Positions 34,342 through 42,348 of a DNA stretch of 64,000 bases are shown in pieces. Each line of letters starts with the position of its first letter. Position 1 is the first letter of the stretch. Origin of the DNA: Gammaproteobacteria bacterium. Its GTDB lineage: Bacteria > Pseudomonadota > Gammaproteobacteria > Steroidobacterales > GCA-2729495. The translations under genes and the position numbers were made by a program. The notes beneath the pieces were generated by a model, which saw only the letters and a list, made by a program, of their open reading frames with translations, did no database searches and was not told the DNA's origin. The stretch spans positions 1-64,000 of the forward strand of contig JANQPY010000054.1 in the NCBI GenBank assembly GCA_028285245.1. Direction: 5' to 3'.

Positions 34342-35001
34342 ATGAAGCAATCAGCGATTGCGATATTCCTGCTGCTCTGCTGCGCGAACGCCCAAGCGGT
34401 TGATTTTGCGACAGGTATCTCGGCTGGCACCCCCGGAATCGGCGCCACCGCGACCGTCGGCATTACCCGTACGGTGAATCTGCGCGGCGCATTGAACTGG
34501 TTTTCTTACGATTTTGACGAAAGCCAGGACGGCGTCGACTACGAGCTCGAACTAGATCTTCAGTCGTTCGGCGCGGTCCTCGACTGGCACCCCGGTGGTA
34601 GCGGATTCCGCTTCTCCGCCGGCGCATTTTCCAACGGCAATGAAGCCGCGGGTACTGGCCGCGGTCAGCCCGGCACCTTTGTCGAGTTCGGTGATGCCGT
34701 GGTCCCAGCCGATCAGCTGGGTCGCGTCGAAGCCGATATCGGCTTTGACAGCCTCGCCCCCTACGTCGGTTTAGGCTGGGGCAACGCCATCGACAAAGAC
34801 GGTCGCTGGACCTTTAGCCTCGACGTCGGCGTGCTGCTGCAGGGCGAGCCCGAGGTCACCTTGGTAACGCCTGACGTCGATCCAGCGTTCGCCGCGGTCG
34901 TCGAGGCAGAACGGCAGCGCGCGGAGGACGAACTGCGAGATGAGGTGGACTCGCTCGAGTTCTACCCATACATCAGTGTCGGCCTCGGCTTTCGCTTCTA
35001 G
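34342..35001 (+). CDS. Outer-membrane beta-barrel protein
   Basis: 219 residues from the ATG that has AGGAG 8 bp upstream. Signal peptide 1-19 (ending AQA). The body shows alternating hydrophobic strands, a terminal strand ISVGLGFRF ending in Phe as in proteins inserted by BAM, and an acidic loop (EAERQRAEDELRDEVD). Probably an 8-stranded barrel of the OmpW/OmpA-like size class. I do not recognise a specific family. It is followed 26 bp later by a small lipoprotein. Confidence 0.75.
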   Translation: MKQSAIAIFLLLCCANAQAVDFATGISAGTPGIGATATVGITRTVNLRGALNWFSYDFDESQDGVDYELELDLQSFGAVLDWHPGGSGFRFSAGAFSNGNEAAGTGRGQPGTFVEFGDAVVPADQLGRVEADIGFDSLAPYVGLGWGNAIDKDGRWTFSLDVGVLLQGEPEVTLVTPDVDPAFAAVVEAERQRAEDELRDEVDSLEFYPYISVGLGFRF

Positions 35002-35027
35002 CCTCCCTGCGAAAGGGCTAAGTTGAT

Positions 35028-35282
35028 ATGACCCGCATCGAATCCACCTTGCGCGGCCTCCTCATACGCGGCCGCAACGTACTGGTCTGCGCTGCGCTGC
35101 TGCTGTCCGGCTGCGCCGGCATGGGCGGAAACTCGTACGATGCAATGCTGCTGCTGAGTCTCGTTAACGGCGGCATGACAGTGCCGGATGGCAGCGCAAC
35201 CGCCACCTGTGGCCCGGGCGCGCCGGGCGCTTCGACCTGCCTGGCAGGCGCGAGCACCGGCCCGAACACGCAAAACCAGTAG
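35028..35282 (+). CDS. Small putative lipoprotein
   Basis: 84 residues. A basic N-terminus and a hydrophobic segment end in the lipobox LLSGC (Cys at 29). The mature part is Gly/Ala/Thr-rich with two further Cys (ATCGPG, STCLAG). No family recognised. It follows the barrel protein by 26 bp and is bounded by a bidirectional terminator. Confidence 0.6.
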   Translation: MTRIESTLRGLLIRGRNVLVCAALLLSGCAGMGGNSYDAMLLLSLVNGGMTVPDGSATATCGPGAPGASTCLAGASTGPNTQNQ

Positions 35283-35295
35283 CCCGAACAAGAAA

Positions 35296-35319
35296 ACCCG
35301 GCGCCGGACGGCGCCGGGT
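35296..35319. terminator. Bidirectional terminator between the lipoprotein gene and mscL
   Basis: ACCCGGCGCC and GGCGCCGGGT pair perfectly around a 4-nt loop. On the minus strand the stem is followed by TTTTCTTG, a good intrinsic terminator for mscL. It may also end the plus-strand transcript. Confidence 0.8.
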
Positions 35320-35335
35320 CGCATAGCCTCGCCGC

Positions 35336-35752
35336 TCAGCGCGATTTCAGCGCATCACGGATCTCTGTCAACAACTTCTCTTCCGCCGAGGGCTCAGGTG
35401 GGGCTGCCGGTGCCTCTTCTTCTTCGCGCTTCAGCCTGTTCATCGTACGAATTGCCATAAATATGGCGAAGGCCACGATGACAAAATCGAGCACGGTATT
35501 GATGAACGCCCCATACTTGATGACGGGAGCACCGGCTTCCTCCGCTGCCGCCAGCGTCGCGTAAGCGGTATCGCCAAGATTAATAAACAGGCTGCCGAAG
35601 TCGACATTGCCCATGAGTAGCCCGATTGGCGGCATGATGACGTCGTTCACAAACGAACTGACGATTTTCCCGAAGGCACCGCCTATGATGATGCCTACTG
35701 CCATGTCGACCACATTGCCGCGCATGGCGAAGTCCTTAAACTCCTGTAGCAC
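35336..35752 (-). CDS. mscL: Large-conductance mechanosensitive channel MscL
   Basis: 138 residues. It opens [35 protein letters not shown] (written in part), the family N-terminus and first helix; the second helix is about 75-100 and the tail ends with the conserved charged helix LLTEIRDAL. The GTG at 35752 is chosen because AAGGGGAG lies 7 bp upstream and it places the family start exactly; a longer frame upstream is not supported. MscL opens under high membrane tension as a safety valve. Confidence 0.95.
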   Translation of the reverse strand: MLQEFKDFAMRGNVVDMAVGIIIGGAFGKIVSSFVNDVIMPPIGLLMGNVDFGSLFINLGDTAYATLAAAEEAGAPVIKYGAFINTVLDFVIVAFAIFMAIRTMNRLKREEEEAPAAPPEPSAEEKLLTEIRDALKSR

Positions 35753-35984
35753 TGCTTTCTCCCCTTGCTGTGATAGCTGTAAGTGACGCTGAATAACGTC
35801 AGATGTTGTGCGGGACCGCTGCCGACTCTGCAATGAGCGCCTGCCATCCCTACCCCTGTGGGCCCGCAACGCTGCCGGCCGCGCACAATTATGTCTTATC
35901 CATGCCCATCGCGCAGCCGGAAAAAGAGCTCTCTGTTAGCTTTACGACATGTCTTCCTTTCGATGCCGATCTCTAAAGATCTCC

Positions 35985-35990
35985 TATAAT
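35985..35990 (+). promoter_or_regulatory. -10 box (TATAAT) of ppa
   Basis: A perfect TATAAT lies 38 bp before the ppa ATG. The hexamer 17 bp upstream is a poor -35 match. The rest of the mscL/ppa divergent gap shows nothing further. Confidence 0.5.
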
Positions 35991-36028
35991 GCGAAGCTGC
36001 ACCGTTATTCAAAGCCAGAACCAAGCTC

Positions 36029-36556
36029 ATGCGTATTGATGCGATTGCCATCGGCAACCAGCCACCTCAGGACATCAACGTCATTATCGAAGTCCCATTG
36101 GGCGGGCAACCCATCAAGTATGAGTTAGATAAGGACGCCGGCACCCTTATCGTCGATCGATTCCTGTACACGCCAATGTCTTACCCCGGCAACTACGGGT
36201 TCGTACCGCACACTCTGTCGGAGGACGGAGATCCGATCGACGTACTTATTTGCAACACCCGCCAACTGATTCCCGGCTGCGTGATCAACGCCAGGCCAAT
36301 CGGCGTACTGGTAATGGAGGATGACTCCGGCCAGGACGAAAAGATTATTGCCGTGCCGTCGCATCGGACGACCAAGCGATACGACGGTGTGCATGATTTT
36401 TCCGACCTGCCGGAAATCACGCGCCAGCAGGTCGAGCACTTTTTTGAGCACTACAAAGACCTTGAACCAGGCAAGTGGGTGAAAATCGGCGACTGGTTGA
36501 GTGCCGATGAGGCCCGAAGGTTCATTTCAGACGCCATTGCGCGTGCGCGTGGCTAG
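36029..36556 (+). CDS. ppa: Inorganic pyrophosphatase (family I)
   Basis: 175 residues, the usual length. Family signatures: [27 protein letters not shown] and the metal site EDGDPIDVL, plus [13 protein letters not shown]. It hydrolyses PPi to phosphate, driving biosynthesis. It is monocistronic with its own -10 box and a downstream terminator. Confidence 0.97.
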   Translation: MRIDAIAIGNQPPQDINVIIEVPLGGQPIKYELDKDAGTLIVDRFLYTPMSYPGNYGFVPHTLSEDGDPIDVLICNTRQLIPGCVINARPIGVLVMEDDSGQDEKIIAVPSHRTTKRYDGVHDFSDLPEITRQQVEHFFEHYKDLEPGKWVKIGDWLSADEARRFISDAIARARG

Positions 36557-36633
36557 GGAGTTGTCCAGTCCAGAGGGGCCAGCCCCGACAGGTTTTGGAG
36601 GTCAGGCGCGCTAAGCGTCACAGCCGGGCCGGC

Positions 36634-36657
36634 ACCGCCTCTCCAGGCGGTTTTCTT
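36634..36657 (+). terminator. Rho-independent terminator of ppa
   Basis: ACCGCCT/AGGCGGT stem with loop CTCC, then TTTCTTT, 78 bp after the ppa stop. Confidence 0.75.
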
Positions 36658-36741
36658 TGGGCAGATCTCCTGGGGCCGATCTCTCGAGGCGATAGAGGAA
36701 CTGCCCCGTTAACCTGGGCAGGCTCCAAGCTGGCGGCTCAG

Positions 36742-38043
36742 CTAGTCAGTCACCGTAAAGGGAATACGCAGCGTCACATCCGTGTCGGCTGCCGCGTCCG
36801 TTGTGCCAATTCCCACGGCAAGATTGAATGGCGCGCCGCCGGGCAGCCTCACCGAGTAGCCGACAACGAACTTACCGACCGTTACGTCGCTGCCAATCAC
36901 ATTCTGGGGCTGGGCGTTCTCGATGGTGGTTTCGGAGAATTTGTCCAGGCTGTAGCTGAAGCTCAATGACGACTGGTCATTCAAACCAATACCAGCGCCA
37001 AAATTAAAGCGCCATGCGTCGCCGGGATCAACCCGGCCGAAGCCGCTTATCACCTCACGACCCTGCGAATCCACGGTCAGGAACGTGCCTTTGTTGTCTT
37101 CGACCGTCCATAGATAACCGATATTGCCGAAGAACGCGACGGGATCAGTGGGGTAAATGAAAGTGAAGCTCGGGCTCACACTCCAGAACCCGGAACCGGT
37201 GGCGAGCTCGCCGGTGAAATCAGATTCTCCTTCGAGGCTCTTTTTTGAAGAAATCTCGAACGGATCGGTACCTGTAGCAGACTTGACACGCAAATTACCG
37301 ACGACAAACGGCCAGCCTTCACGTTTCCGGAACTGGTAGCGCAGCCCGAACTCCACGTCGCCGAAATCTCGGCCGGACGCGTTAAAAACGTCTTCTGCGT
37401 TGGTTTGACGCAGAATGTCGCGGGTCCGCGTGCTGTCGTCGCGCATCACATACGAGCCCTTTAGTTCCGCTTCCAGCCGATTGGTGATACCGAACCTCGC
37501 CGTAAGCGCAGTCACGAAGGTTTCGCGGTCAACTCCGCGAATATCAATCGAGCCGATCGCCAGTGCAGGCAAGATGCCCAAGCCTTCCAACGACACGCGG
37601 TTCACAGAGTTCTGCACAAACTGTATCGATGGCTCGAGTGTCAGCCGGCCTTTCGGTGACAGCACGCCCCCGATATCGGCGCTGACGCGTGGCAGCTCTG
37701 GCACCGCCTCCTGCTGTGCCTCAAACTCCGACTTTTGCGTCTGGCCAACTTCAGGTGTCACCGTATCGACTCCGCTGCCGGCACGGTACTCGTCCAGGTC
37801 AACAACCCGGGTCATCAGCAGTTCAAGCTCACGCCGCTGCTGCTCAACAGCCGCCATGCGCTGGAGCAATTCCCGATGCTGGGCGTTAATTTGCGCGATC
37901 TTCTCCCCGATCAGCCGTGACATCTCGTCGGCCTGGCGTTCGGCATCTTGCAGAGCCTGTGATGAGCTTGCCAGCAACGGTCCATGCGGCAATACAAGTG
38001 CCAGCAACGCAGCGCAACAGAATGTGAATCTAATGCGGGCCAT
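36742..38043 (-). CDS. FapF-like outer-membrane barrel with N-terminal coiled coil
   Basis: 433 residues. Signal peptide about 1-26, then a heptad-like helix (28-80: ADEMSRLIGEKIAQINAQHRELLQRMAAVEQQ), a linker, and a beta-barrel from about 118 to the end with alternating strands (SFTFIYPTDPVAFFGNIGYLW). This is the architecture of FapF, the trimeric pore that exports functional amyloid in Pseudomonas: coiled-coil plug plus barrel. The final residues (FTVTD) lack a terminal aromatic. It is the last gene of the six-gene cluster that begins at 43980. Homology to FapF is inferred from architecture and neighbours. Confidence 0.7.
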   Translation of the reverse strand: MARIRFTFCCAALLALVLPHGPLLASSSQALQDAERQADEMSRLIGEKIAQINAQHRELLQRMAAVEQQRRELELLMTRVVDLDEYRAGSGVDTVTPEVGQTQKSEFEAQQEAVPELPRVSADIGGVLSPKGRLTLEPSIQFVQNSVNRVSLEGLGILPALAIGSIDIRGVDRETFVTALTARFGITNRLEAELKGSYVMRDDSTRTRDILRQTNAEDVFNASGRDFGDVEFGLRYQFRKREGWPFVVGNLRVKSATGTDPFEISSKKSLEGESDFTGELATGSGFWSVSPSFTFIYPTDPVAFFGNIGYLWTVEDNKGTFLTVDSQGREVISGFGRVDPGDAWRFNFGAGIGLNDQSSLSFSYSLDKFSETTIENAQPQNVIGSDVTVGKFVVGYSVRLPGGAPFNLAVGIGTTDAAADTDVTLRIPFTVTD

Positions 38044-38048
38044 AACGG

Positions 38049-39278
38049 CTACTGCTGGAAAGCCAGGCTGTCGGCGACCACGTCAGCCGCGTTGATTCCG
38101 CGGCTGACGCTCTCGACGTTACCAATGGCGATATCGAACACATTCATTGCCTCGATTTGCTGGCCGTCAAGCGTGTTTTGAATAATCGTGGCAAAACCTC
38201 CGGAGAGCGCCTCGAGCGCCGCCGGGTTCACAGAATTTCCTGCGCCGTTTTGTATCAGCACAGTGCTGACGTCGCCCAATGCGGCAAGGCTGGCACTATC
38301 CAGCCCATCAACGCTGACCGAGCTGCTGAACTGCTCGACGCCGTTGATTGAGGCGCTGCGGGTCAGGCCAATGGCAATATCCAGGTCACCGCCAAGACTA
38401 ATGCCGCCGCGTGTATCGCCGAGCACCCCGTCATCGACCGACGCGACCGTTTCATTGGCGCCGACGAGGTCTATCTCGGGATCGATTGGCAGAGTTTCCG
38501 GCGGTTCGTTGCCTACGCGGCTCTCCGTTGGCACTGGCGGATCGGCGGGCGCCTGACGCTGGGTGCTCACCTCGTTGATGCGCTCCATCAGCAGGCGGAG
38601 CTCAGTCCACTGTTGTTCCAGCCCTGACCGCTGCCGCTCGAGGTCGGCGCGTTGGTCGGCCATCAATTCAATCTCACTGGCGAGCATTGCCCGTTGCTGC
38701 TGGAAGCCGCGACGTTGGCGATCCAGTTCGGCCCGCTGCTGATTAATGCGGGCGATGGCCGCCTCTAGCTCGGGCAACTCATCATCCAGGCGCGCGCGAC
38801 CCGAGAGCATTTCATCGCGTTTGCGCTCAAGCTCGCCGACGGCCGCGGAAAGCGCGGACTGTTGACTTTCGAACTCGGCACGGCGTGCCGCGAGCTCGGC
38901 TTGCTGCGCGTCCAGATTAGCCAGATCCGCCGCCAACAGCTCACGTTGTCTGGCCAGCGCCTCACGTTGCTGGCGAGTCTCGGCAGCCTCCGCTGCCAGC
39001 GCGTCACGAGCTGGCGCCGTGGTTGCCTCGTCACGCTGCCCTGCAGGCTCCACCTTAAGGTAGGCCGCGACCTGCTGAGCCCATCCGGTGATCCGGTCAG
39101 GCGTGAGCTGACTGATCACCCCTCCAGCAACGAGCAACGCCGCGGCAGCAAGTAGACCCGACCTTGTCTTTCCGCGTCGCCGCGCATCGCGACGGGTACG
39201 CCCCAGAGGCGCATAAGCCGCGACGAGTTCATCAATGCCTCTCTCGGGAACCGGTGCAATAAGAGTTTCTGTGGTCAT
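38049..39278 (-). CDS. Inner-membrane coiled-coil protein of the Fap-like locus
   Basis: 409 residues from the preferred ATG at 39278, 10 bp after the protease stop. A cytoplasmic basic N-terminus (TRRDARRRGKTR) precedes one membrane helix (about 40-57), then a long coiled coil (about 85-240, repeated QREALARQRELL, AELAARRAEFESQ and similar). The C-terminal domain (about 290-409) has beta-rich blocks VSTVLIQNGAGNSV and FATIIQNTLDGQQI that echo the C-terminal motif of the fibre-like proteins. It may link the inner membrane to the secretion pore. I know no named family. Confidence 0.65.
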   Translation of the reverse strand: MTTETLIAPVPERGIDELVAAYAPLGRTRRDARRRGKTRSGLLAAAALLVAGGVISQLTPDRITGWAQQVAAYLKVEPAGQRDEATTAPARDALAAEAAETRQQREALARQRELLAADLANLDAQQAELAARRAEFESQQSALSAAVGELERKRDEMLSGRARLDDELPELEAAIARINQQRAELDRQRRGFQQQRAMLASEIELMADQRADLERQRSGLEQQWTELRLLMERINEVSTQRQAPADPPVPTESRVGNEPPETLPIDPEIDLVGANETVASVDDGVLGDTRGGISLGGDLDIAIGLTRSASINGVEQFSSSVSVDGLDSASLAALGDVSTVLIQNGAGNSVNPAALEALSGGFATIIQNTLDGQQIEAMNVFDIAIGNVESVSRGINAADVVADSLAFQQ

Positions 39279-39288
39279 ACCCAGACCC

Positions 39289-40020
39289 CTAGAGCGGCAC
39301 ATCCAGCAGGCGTGGCAGCGACACCGTGAGGCTTTCCAGACTTTCCTGGCTCACTGCAACACCTAACGGCGCGCGGGCGAGCATGCGCCACTCCGCATCG
39401 ACGTTGAAGTATTGGCGCGCCAACTCGGCACGATTCCGAATAATGAACAAAATGCCGTTTTCCCAGATGGACTCGAACTCGCTCCGTGGCAAGGTGCGCA
39501 GTCCGAGCGCCGGATCGCCGACCAGAACTTCACCATTCGTCAAACCCTTGACGACCACAAAGTGCCGGTAGCCATTGACATTGATCAGGGCAATTGCCGG
39601 CACGCCGGCACCCGCCAATGTGTCCAATGTCGCTTCATAGCCGTCAGCTTTGTACCCATTCGCCTCGAGATAACCCTTCATATCGAGCAGCGAGAAGCCA
39701 TAGCGTGTGATCTTCTCCTGGTCCCCCAGCTCGTACATCGCCGAGAAAGCGGTTTGCTCAGCGATCGGATCCTCATAGTGATAGGTCAGCAGAGTGGCCA
39801 GCGCGGCGGATCCGCAGCTGAAGTCATATTGCTGGCGAACCACCTGCTCGAACTTGCGCTCTTTGAGGCTCTTGACAGTAACGTTGCTGATGCCGCCGCC
39901 GTCAGGCAGCCAAATCGAACCGGCAACCGCGTTGGCTGACAACAAGAACGAACCGAGCAGCAGCGCCGTGGCAAAACCAATGCCACGCTCGTACGTAATG
40001 CGATTCGCCATTGCTTCCAT
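39289..40020 (-). CDS. C39-type cysteine protease, FapD-like
   Basis: 243 residues from the ATG at 40020 (AGGGA 7 bp upstream). A signal peptide (about 1-33, ending AVA) puts it in the periplasm. The C39 peptidase fold is clear: Cys69 in QYDFSCGSAAL, His153 in NGYRHFVVVKG and Asp169 in GDPALG. In the Fap system FapD is a periplasmic C39-like protease needed for amyloid export. Unlike bacteriocin-type C39 proteases it is not fused to an ABC transporter. Its position between the fibre-like genes and the barrel gene strongly supports this role. Confidence 0.85.
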   Translation of the reverse strand: MEAMANRITYERGIGFATALLLGSFLLSANAVAGSIWLPDGGGISNVTVKSLKERKFEQVVRQQYDFSCGSAALATLLTYHYEDPIAEQTAFSAMYELGDQEKITRYGFSLLDMKGYLEANGYKADGYEATLDTLAGAGVPAIALINVNGYRHFVVVKGLTNGEVLVGDPALGLRTLPRSEFESIWENGILFIIRNRAELARQYFNVDAEWRMLARAPLGVAVSQESLESLTVSLPRLLDVPL

Positions 40021-40152
40021 GAAAGGTCCCTTTTTCCTGATTGCGCAGAATCCCTTATCTCTGCGCACGCCCCGATCGTCATGATCAAAGGCGGCTTTAG
40101 CTAACGACACTGGCTCCAGCGAACCTGGTCAGCGCCGATGCGCGCCCGCTAA

Positions 40153-40683
40153 CTACGGCTCGACAGCAATGTTGACTATCGTGGCACTCTGTATGAGCAC
40201 GTTGTTGCCGGTATTCTGGATCGTCCCGATAAAGCCGGTTGCGTTGCCGAACGCGTCGCCCGCGATGGTGTTGTTACCGCTAATGGTGTCAATGGCTGAG
40301 TTGTTGGACACGACCCCATTAAGATCCTGATCGTTAATTGTGATCCGATCGACTTCCAGCATTGCCCGGGCACGTTCTGCTTCAAGATCGTCAGCGGATA
40401 ACACCGCGTCCCCGGCTGCAAGCCCTGGCAGCAAGTCGCCTTCCAGCGCCACCGAATCATCATCCTGCAACGTTTGCGGAACGATAGCCTCCTCAGCTCG
40501 CAGCTCGGCACTCAGAAAAGCCAGCACCGCTGCGACCACCCCGAGTACCGCCCATTCCAATCGGCGCCGCCCGGTGAGCCGTGGGGCGGAAATGCCGGCA
40601 GGGTGGGCATTGCCTGCCCACCCTGCCGTTGTGGTTGCCGCCGAGCGGTAAGTCCCGACGTTCTGTTGCTCCGCGAAGGTCAT
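40153..40683 (-). CDS. Membrane-anchored small protein with the fibre C-terminal motif
   Basis: 176 residues from the ATG at 40683, 4 bp after the stop of the larger repeat protein; a TTG 5 codons upstream is less likely. A membrane helix (about 44-62) follows a basic N-terminus. The mature part is short, and its end, GDAFGNATGFIGTIQNTGNNVLIQ...IVNI, aligns with the C-termini of the two repeat proteins. It could be a nucleator or minor subunit, as FapB is to FapC, or an anchor. No named family recognised. Confidence 0.65.
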   Translation of the reverse strand: MTFAEQQNVGTYRSAATTTAGWAGNAHPAGISAPRLTGRRRLEWAVLGVVAAVLAFLSAELRAEEAIVPQTLQDDDSVALEGDLLPGLAAGDAVLSADDLEAERARAMLEVDRITINDQDLNGVVSNNSAIDTISGNNTIAGDAFGNATGFIGTIQNTGNNVLIQSATIVNIAVEP

Positions 40684-40687
40684 CGCT

Positions 40688-42304
40688 TTACAGGTCAATG
40701 TTGGCCTGAACCGTCACGCTCTGCTGAATGGCAGCGTTGTGACCGGCCTGCTGACCGACAACACTGACGCCCGCAGCATTCTCGAACGAATCCGAGATTG
40801 AGTTGGTCGCCGTGTGGACCGAGTCGTCGCCGCTGACGCTGACGTGATTGTTGGTCACGCTGCTCTCCAGTGTTGCGATGTTGGCCGCGATACCGCCAAG
40901 GCTGATGCTCTTGTCGACAATCGCGGTGCCACCATTGTTGGCGGCCGCGCCACCGGTGCTGGCCTGGGCCGAGCTGGTGTCTTCCACGACGCTGTGATCA
41001 GAGTTATCGGAATTATCTACGTCGACCTCGCTGTCGTTATTGGCTGCGATGCCGTCGTAGTCGGCGTAGGCGCCGCTTCCGTCTGAGCTGTCGCTGTTAT
41101 CGACCTCAGCGGTGCTGCCATCATTAGCGGCCGCACCCTCGTAGCTCGCAGACACGTCGTCGTTGTTGCTGCCCACCGTGTTATCGGAGTTATCGTTGCC
41201 GTTGTCGTTCAACGAGTCGTTGATACCAATGGCGGTCGAATCATCAGTCGCCGCGACTGCCTGGTTATCAGCCGTCGCTTCGCTGCTCTCCGAGTAAGCA
41301 GAGTTGTCACTGTTATCCACTGTAACCGAGCTGTTGTCATTGGCTGCACCAGACTGGTTCGTGGCGTAGGACGAGGTGCTGTCATAGCTCTCATCGGTCG
41401 TGGAGTTATCGTTGCCGTTGTCGTTCAACGAATCGTTCAGACCAATGGCGACAGAGTCCTCCGTTGCTGCCACGCCCTGGTTGTCCGCCATGGCATCGCT
41501 GGTCTCGGTGTTGCCCGAGTCGTAGTTCGTAACCGAGTTGTCGTTGCCGTTGTCATTCAACGAGTCGTTAATCGCTACGCTAGTGGAGTCCTCATTGGCA
41601 GCGGATCCGCCATCGTGCGCCGAAGAACCACTGTTCTCCGTATTGCCCGAGTCGGTGTTGCTGACTGTTGAAGAGCTGTCGTTGCCATTGTTGTTGAGCG
41701 AGTCATTAGCCGCGATGCTGACAGAGTCATCAGCAGCGGATGCGGCCTGGTTGTCCGCCGTGGACGCGCTGTCTTCAACGTTGCCCGAGTCGCTGTTGCT
41801 CAGGCTGGACGAGTTGTCGTTGCCGTTGTTGTTCAGCGAATCATTGGCAGCAACGCTGGTGGAGTCCTCAGTAGCCGAAGCGGCCTGATTATCCGCAGTC
41901 GCTGCACTATCTTCGCTGTTGTTCGAGTCGTAGTTCGACATCGACGAATCGTTACCGTTGTCATTTAACGAGTCGTTAACCGCGATGCTCAACGAGTCCT
42001 CTGTCGAAGCGGCACCCTGGTTGTCCGCATCAGCCGTACTGACTTCGCTGTCCTGCGCATTGTTGCTCAGATCACTGGTGTCAGAGTACGTCTGGGTGTC
42101 TGTGCTCGTCGTCGTTGTCGTAGACGTGCTGCCCTCGTTGGCCATGGCCGACCCACCAGTCGTCTGATTCTGGTTGTTGGTTGCCGTGGCTTCCTGGCTG
42201 CCGACGCCGTCGTCCGCGGTGTTGCTTGGATTGGCCCAGCCGGTGTGGGTCAGGCTCAGCAACGCCGCCACTGTCGCGATTTGCAGATAATTACGCTTAT
42301 CCAT
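40688..42304 (-). CDS. Asn/Asp/Ser-rich repeat protein, putative fibre subunit 2 (FapB/FapC-like position)
   Basis: 538 residues. Signal peptide 1-24 (TGWA-NP). A Thr/Ser/Asn-rich head (25-90) is followed by six repeats (about 90-375) with core TADNQAASATEDS and NDSLNDNGND; the NDSLN Leu lies at 113, 157, 203, 249, 293 and 365. A second repeat type (VDNSDNS, AANNDS) runs to about 460. The C-terminal domain (about 455-538) ends in the QQSVTVQAN motif. There is no Cys, and aromatic residues are few. Acidic, low-complexity composition fits a secreted, perhaps Ca2+-responsive fibre. AGAGGA precedes the ATG. It is clearly a paralogue of the gene at 42349-43980. Confidence 0.75.
   Translation of the reverse strand: MDKRNYLQIATVAALLSLTHTGWANPSNTADDGVGSQEATATNNQNQTTGGSAMANEGSTSTTTTTSTDTQTYSDTSDLSNNAQDSEVSTADADNQGAASTEDSLSIAVNDSLNDNGNDSSMSNYDSNNSEDSAATADNQAASATEDSTSVAANDSLNNNGNDNSSSLSNSDSGNVEDSASTADNQAASAADDSVSIAANDSLNNNGNDSSSTVSNTDSGNTENSGSSAHDGGSAANEDSTSVAINDSLNDNGNDNSVTNYDSGNTETSDAMADNQGVAATEDSVAIGLNDSLNDNGNDNSTTDESYDSTSSYATNQSGAANDNSSVTVDNSDNSAYSESSEATADNQAVAATDDSTAIGINDSLNDNGNDNSDNTVGSNNDDVSASYEGAAANDGSTAEVDNSDSSDGSGAYADYDGIAANNDSEVDVDNSDNSDHSVVEDTSSAQASTGGAAANNGGTAIVDKSISLGGIAANIATLESSVTNNHVSVSGDDSVHTATNSISDSFENAAGVSVVGQQAGHNAAIQQSVTVQANIDL
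41180..42037 (-). repeat. Six coding repeats of about 132-138 bp in fibre-like gene 2
   Basis: DNA segments around GTTGCCGTTGTCGTTCAACG recur with variation near 41190, 41410, 41540, 41690, 41820 and 41950. They correspond to the NDSLN-NGND protein repeats; the unit spacings are 44, 46, 46, 44 and 72 codons. The repeat copies differ at many positions, so they are old rather than freshly expanded. Confidence 0.8.
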
Positions 42305-42348
42305 GATCTTATCCTCTAGATTCCTTCTGCCTTATCAGGCGATGCTGA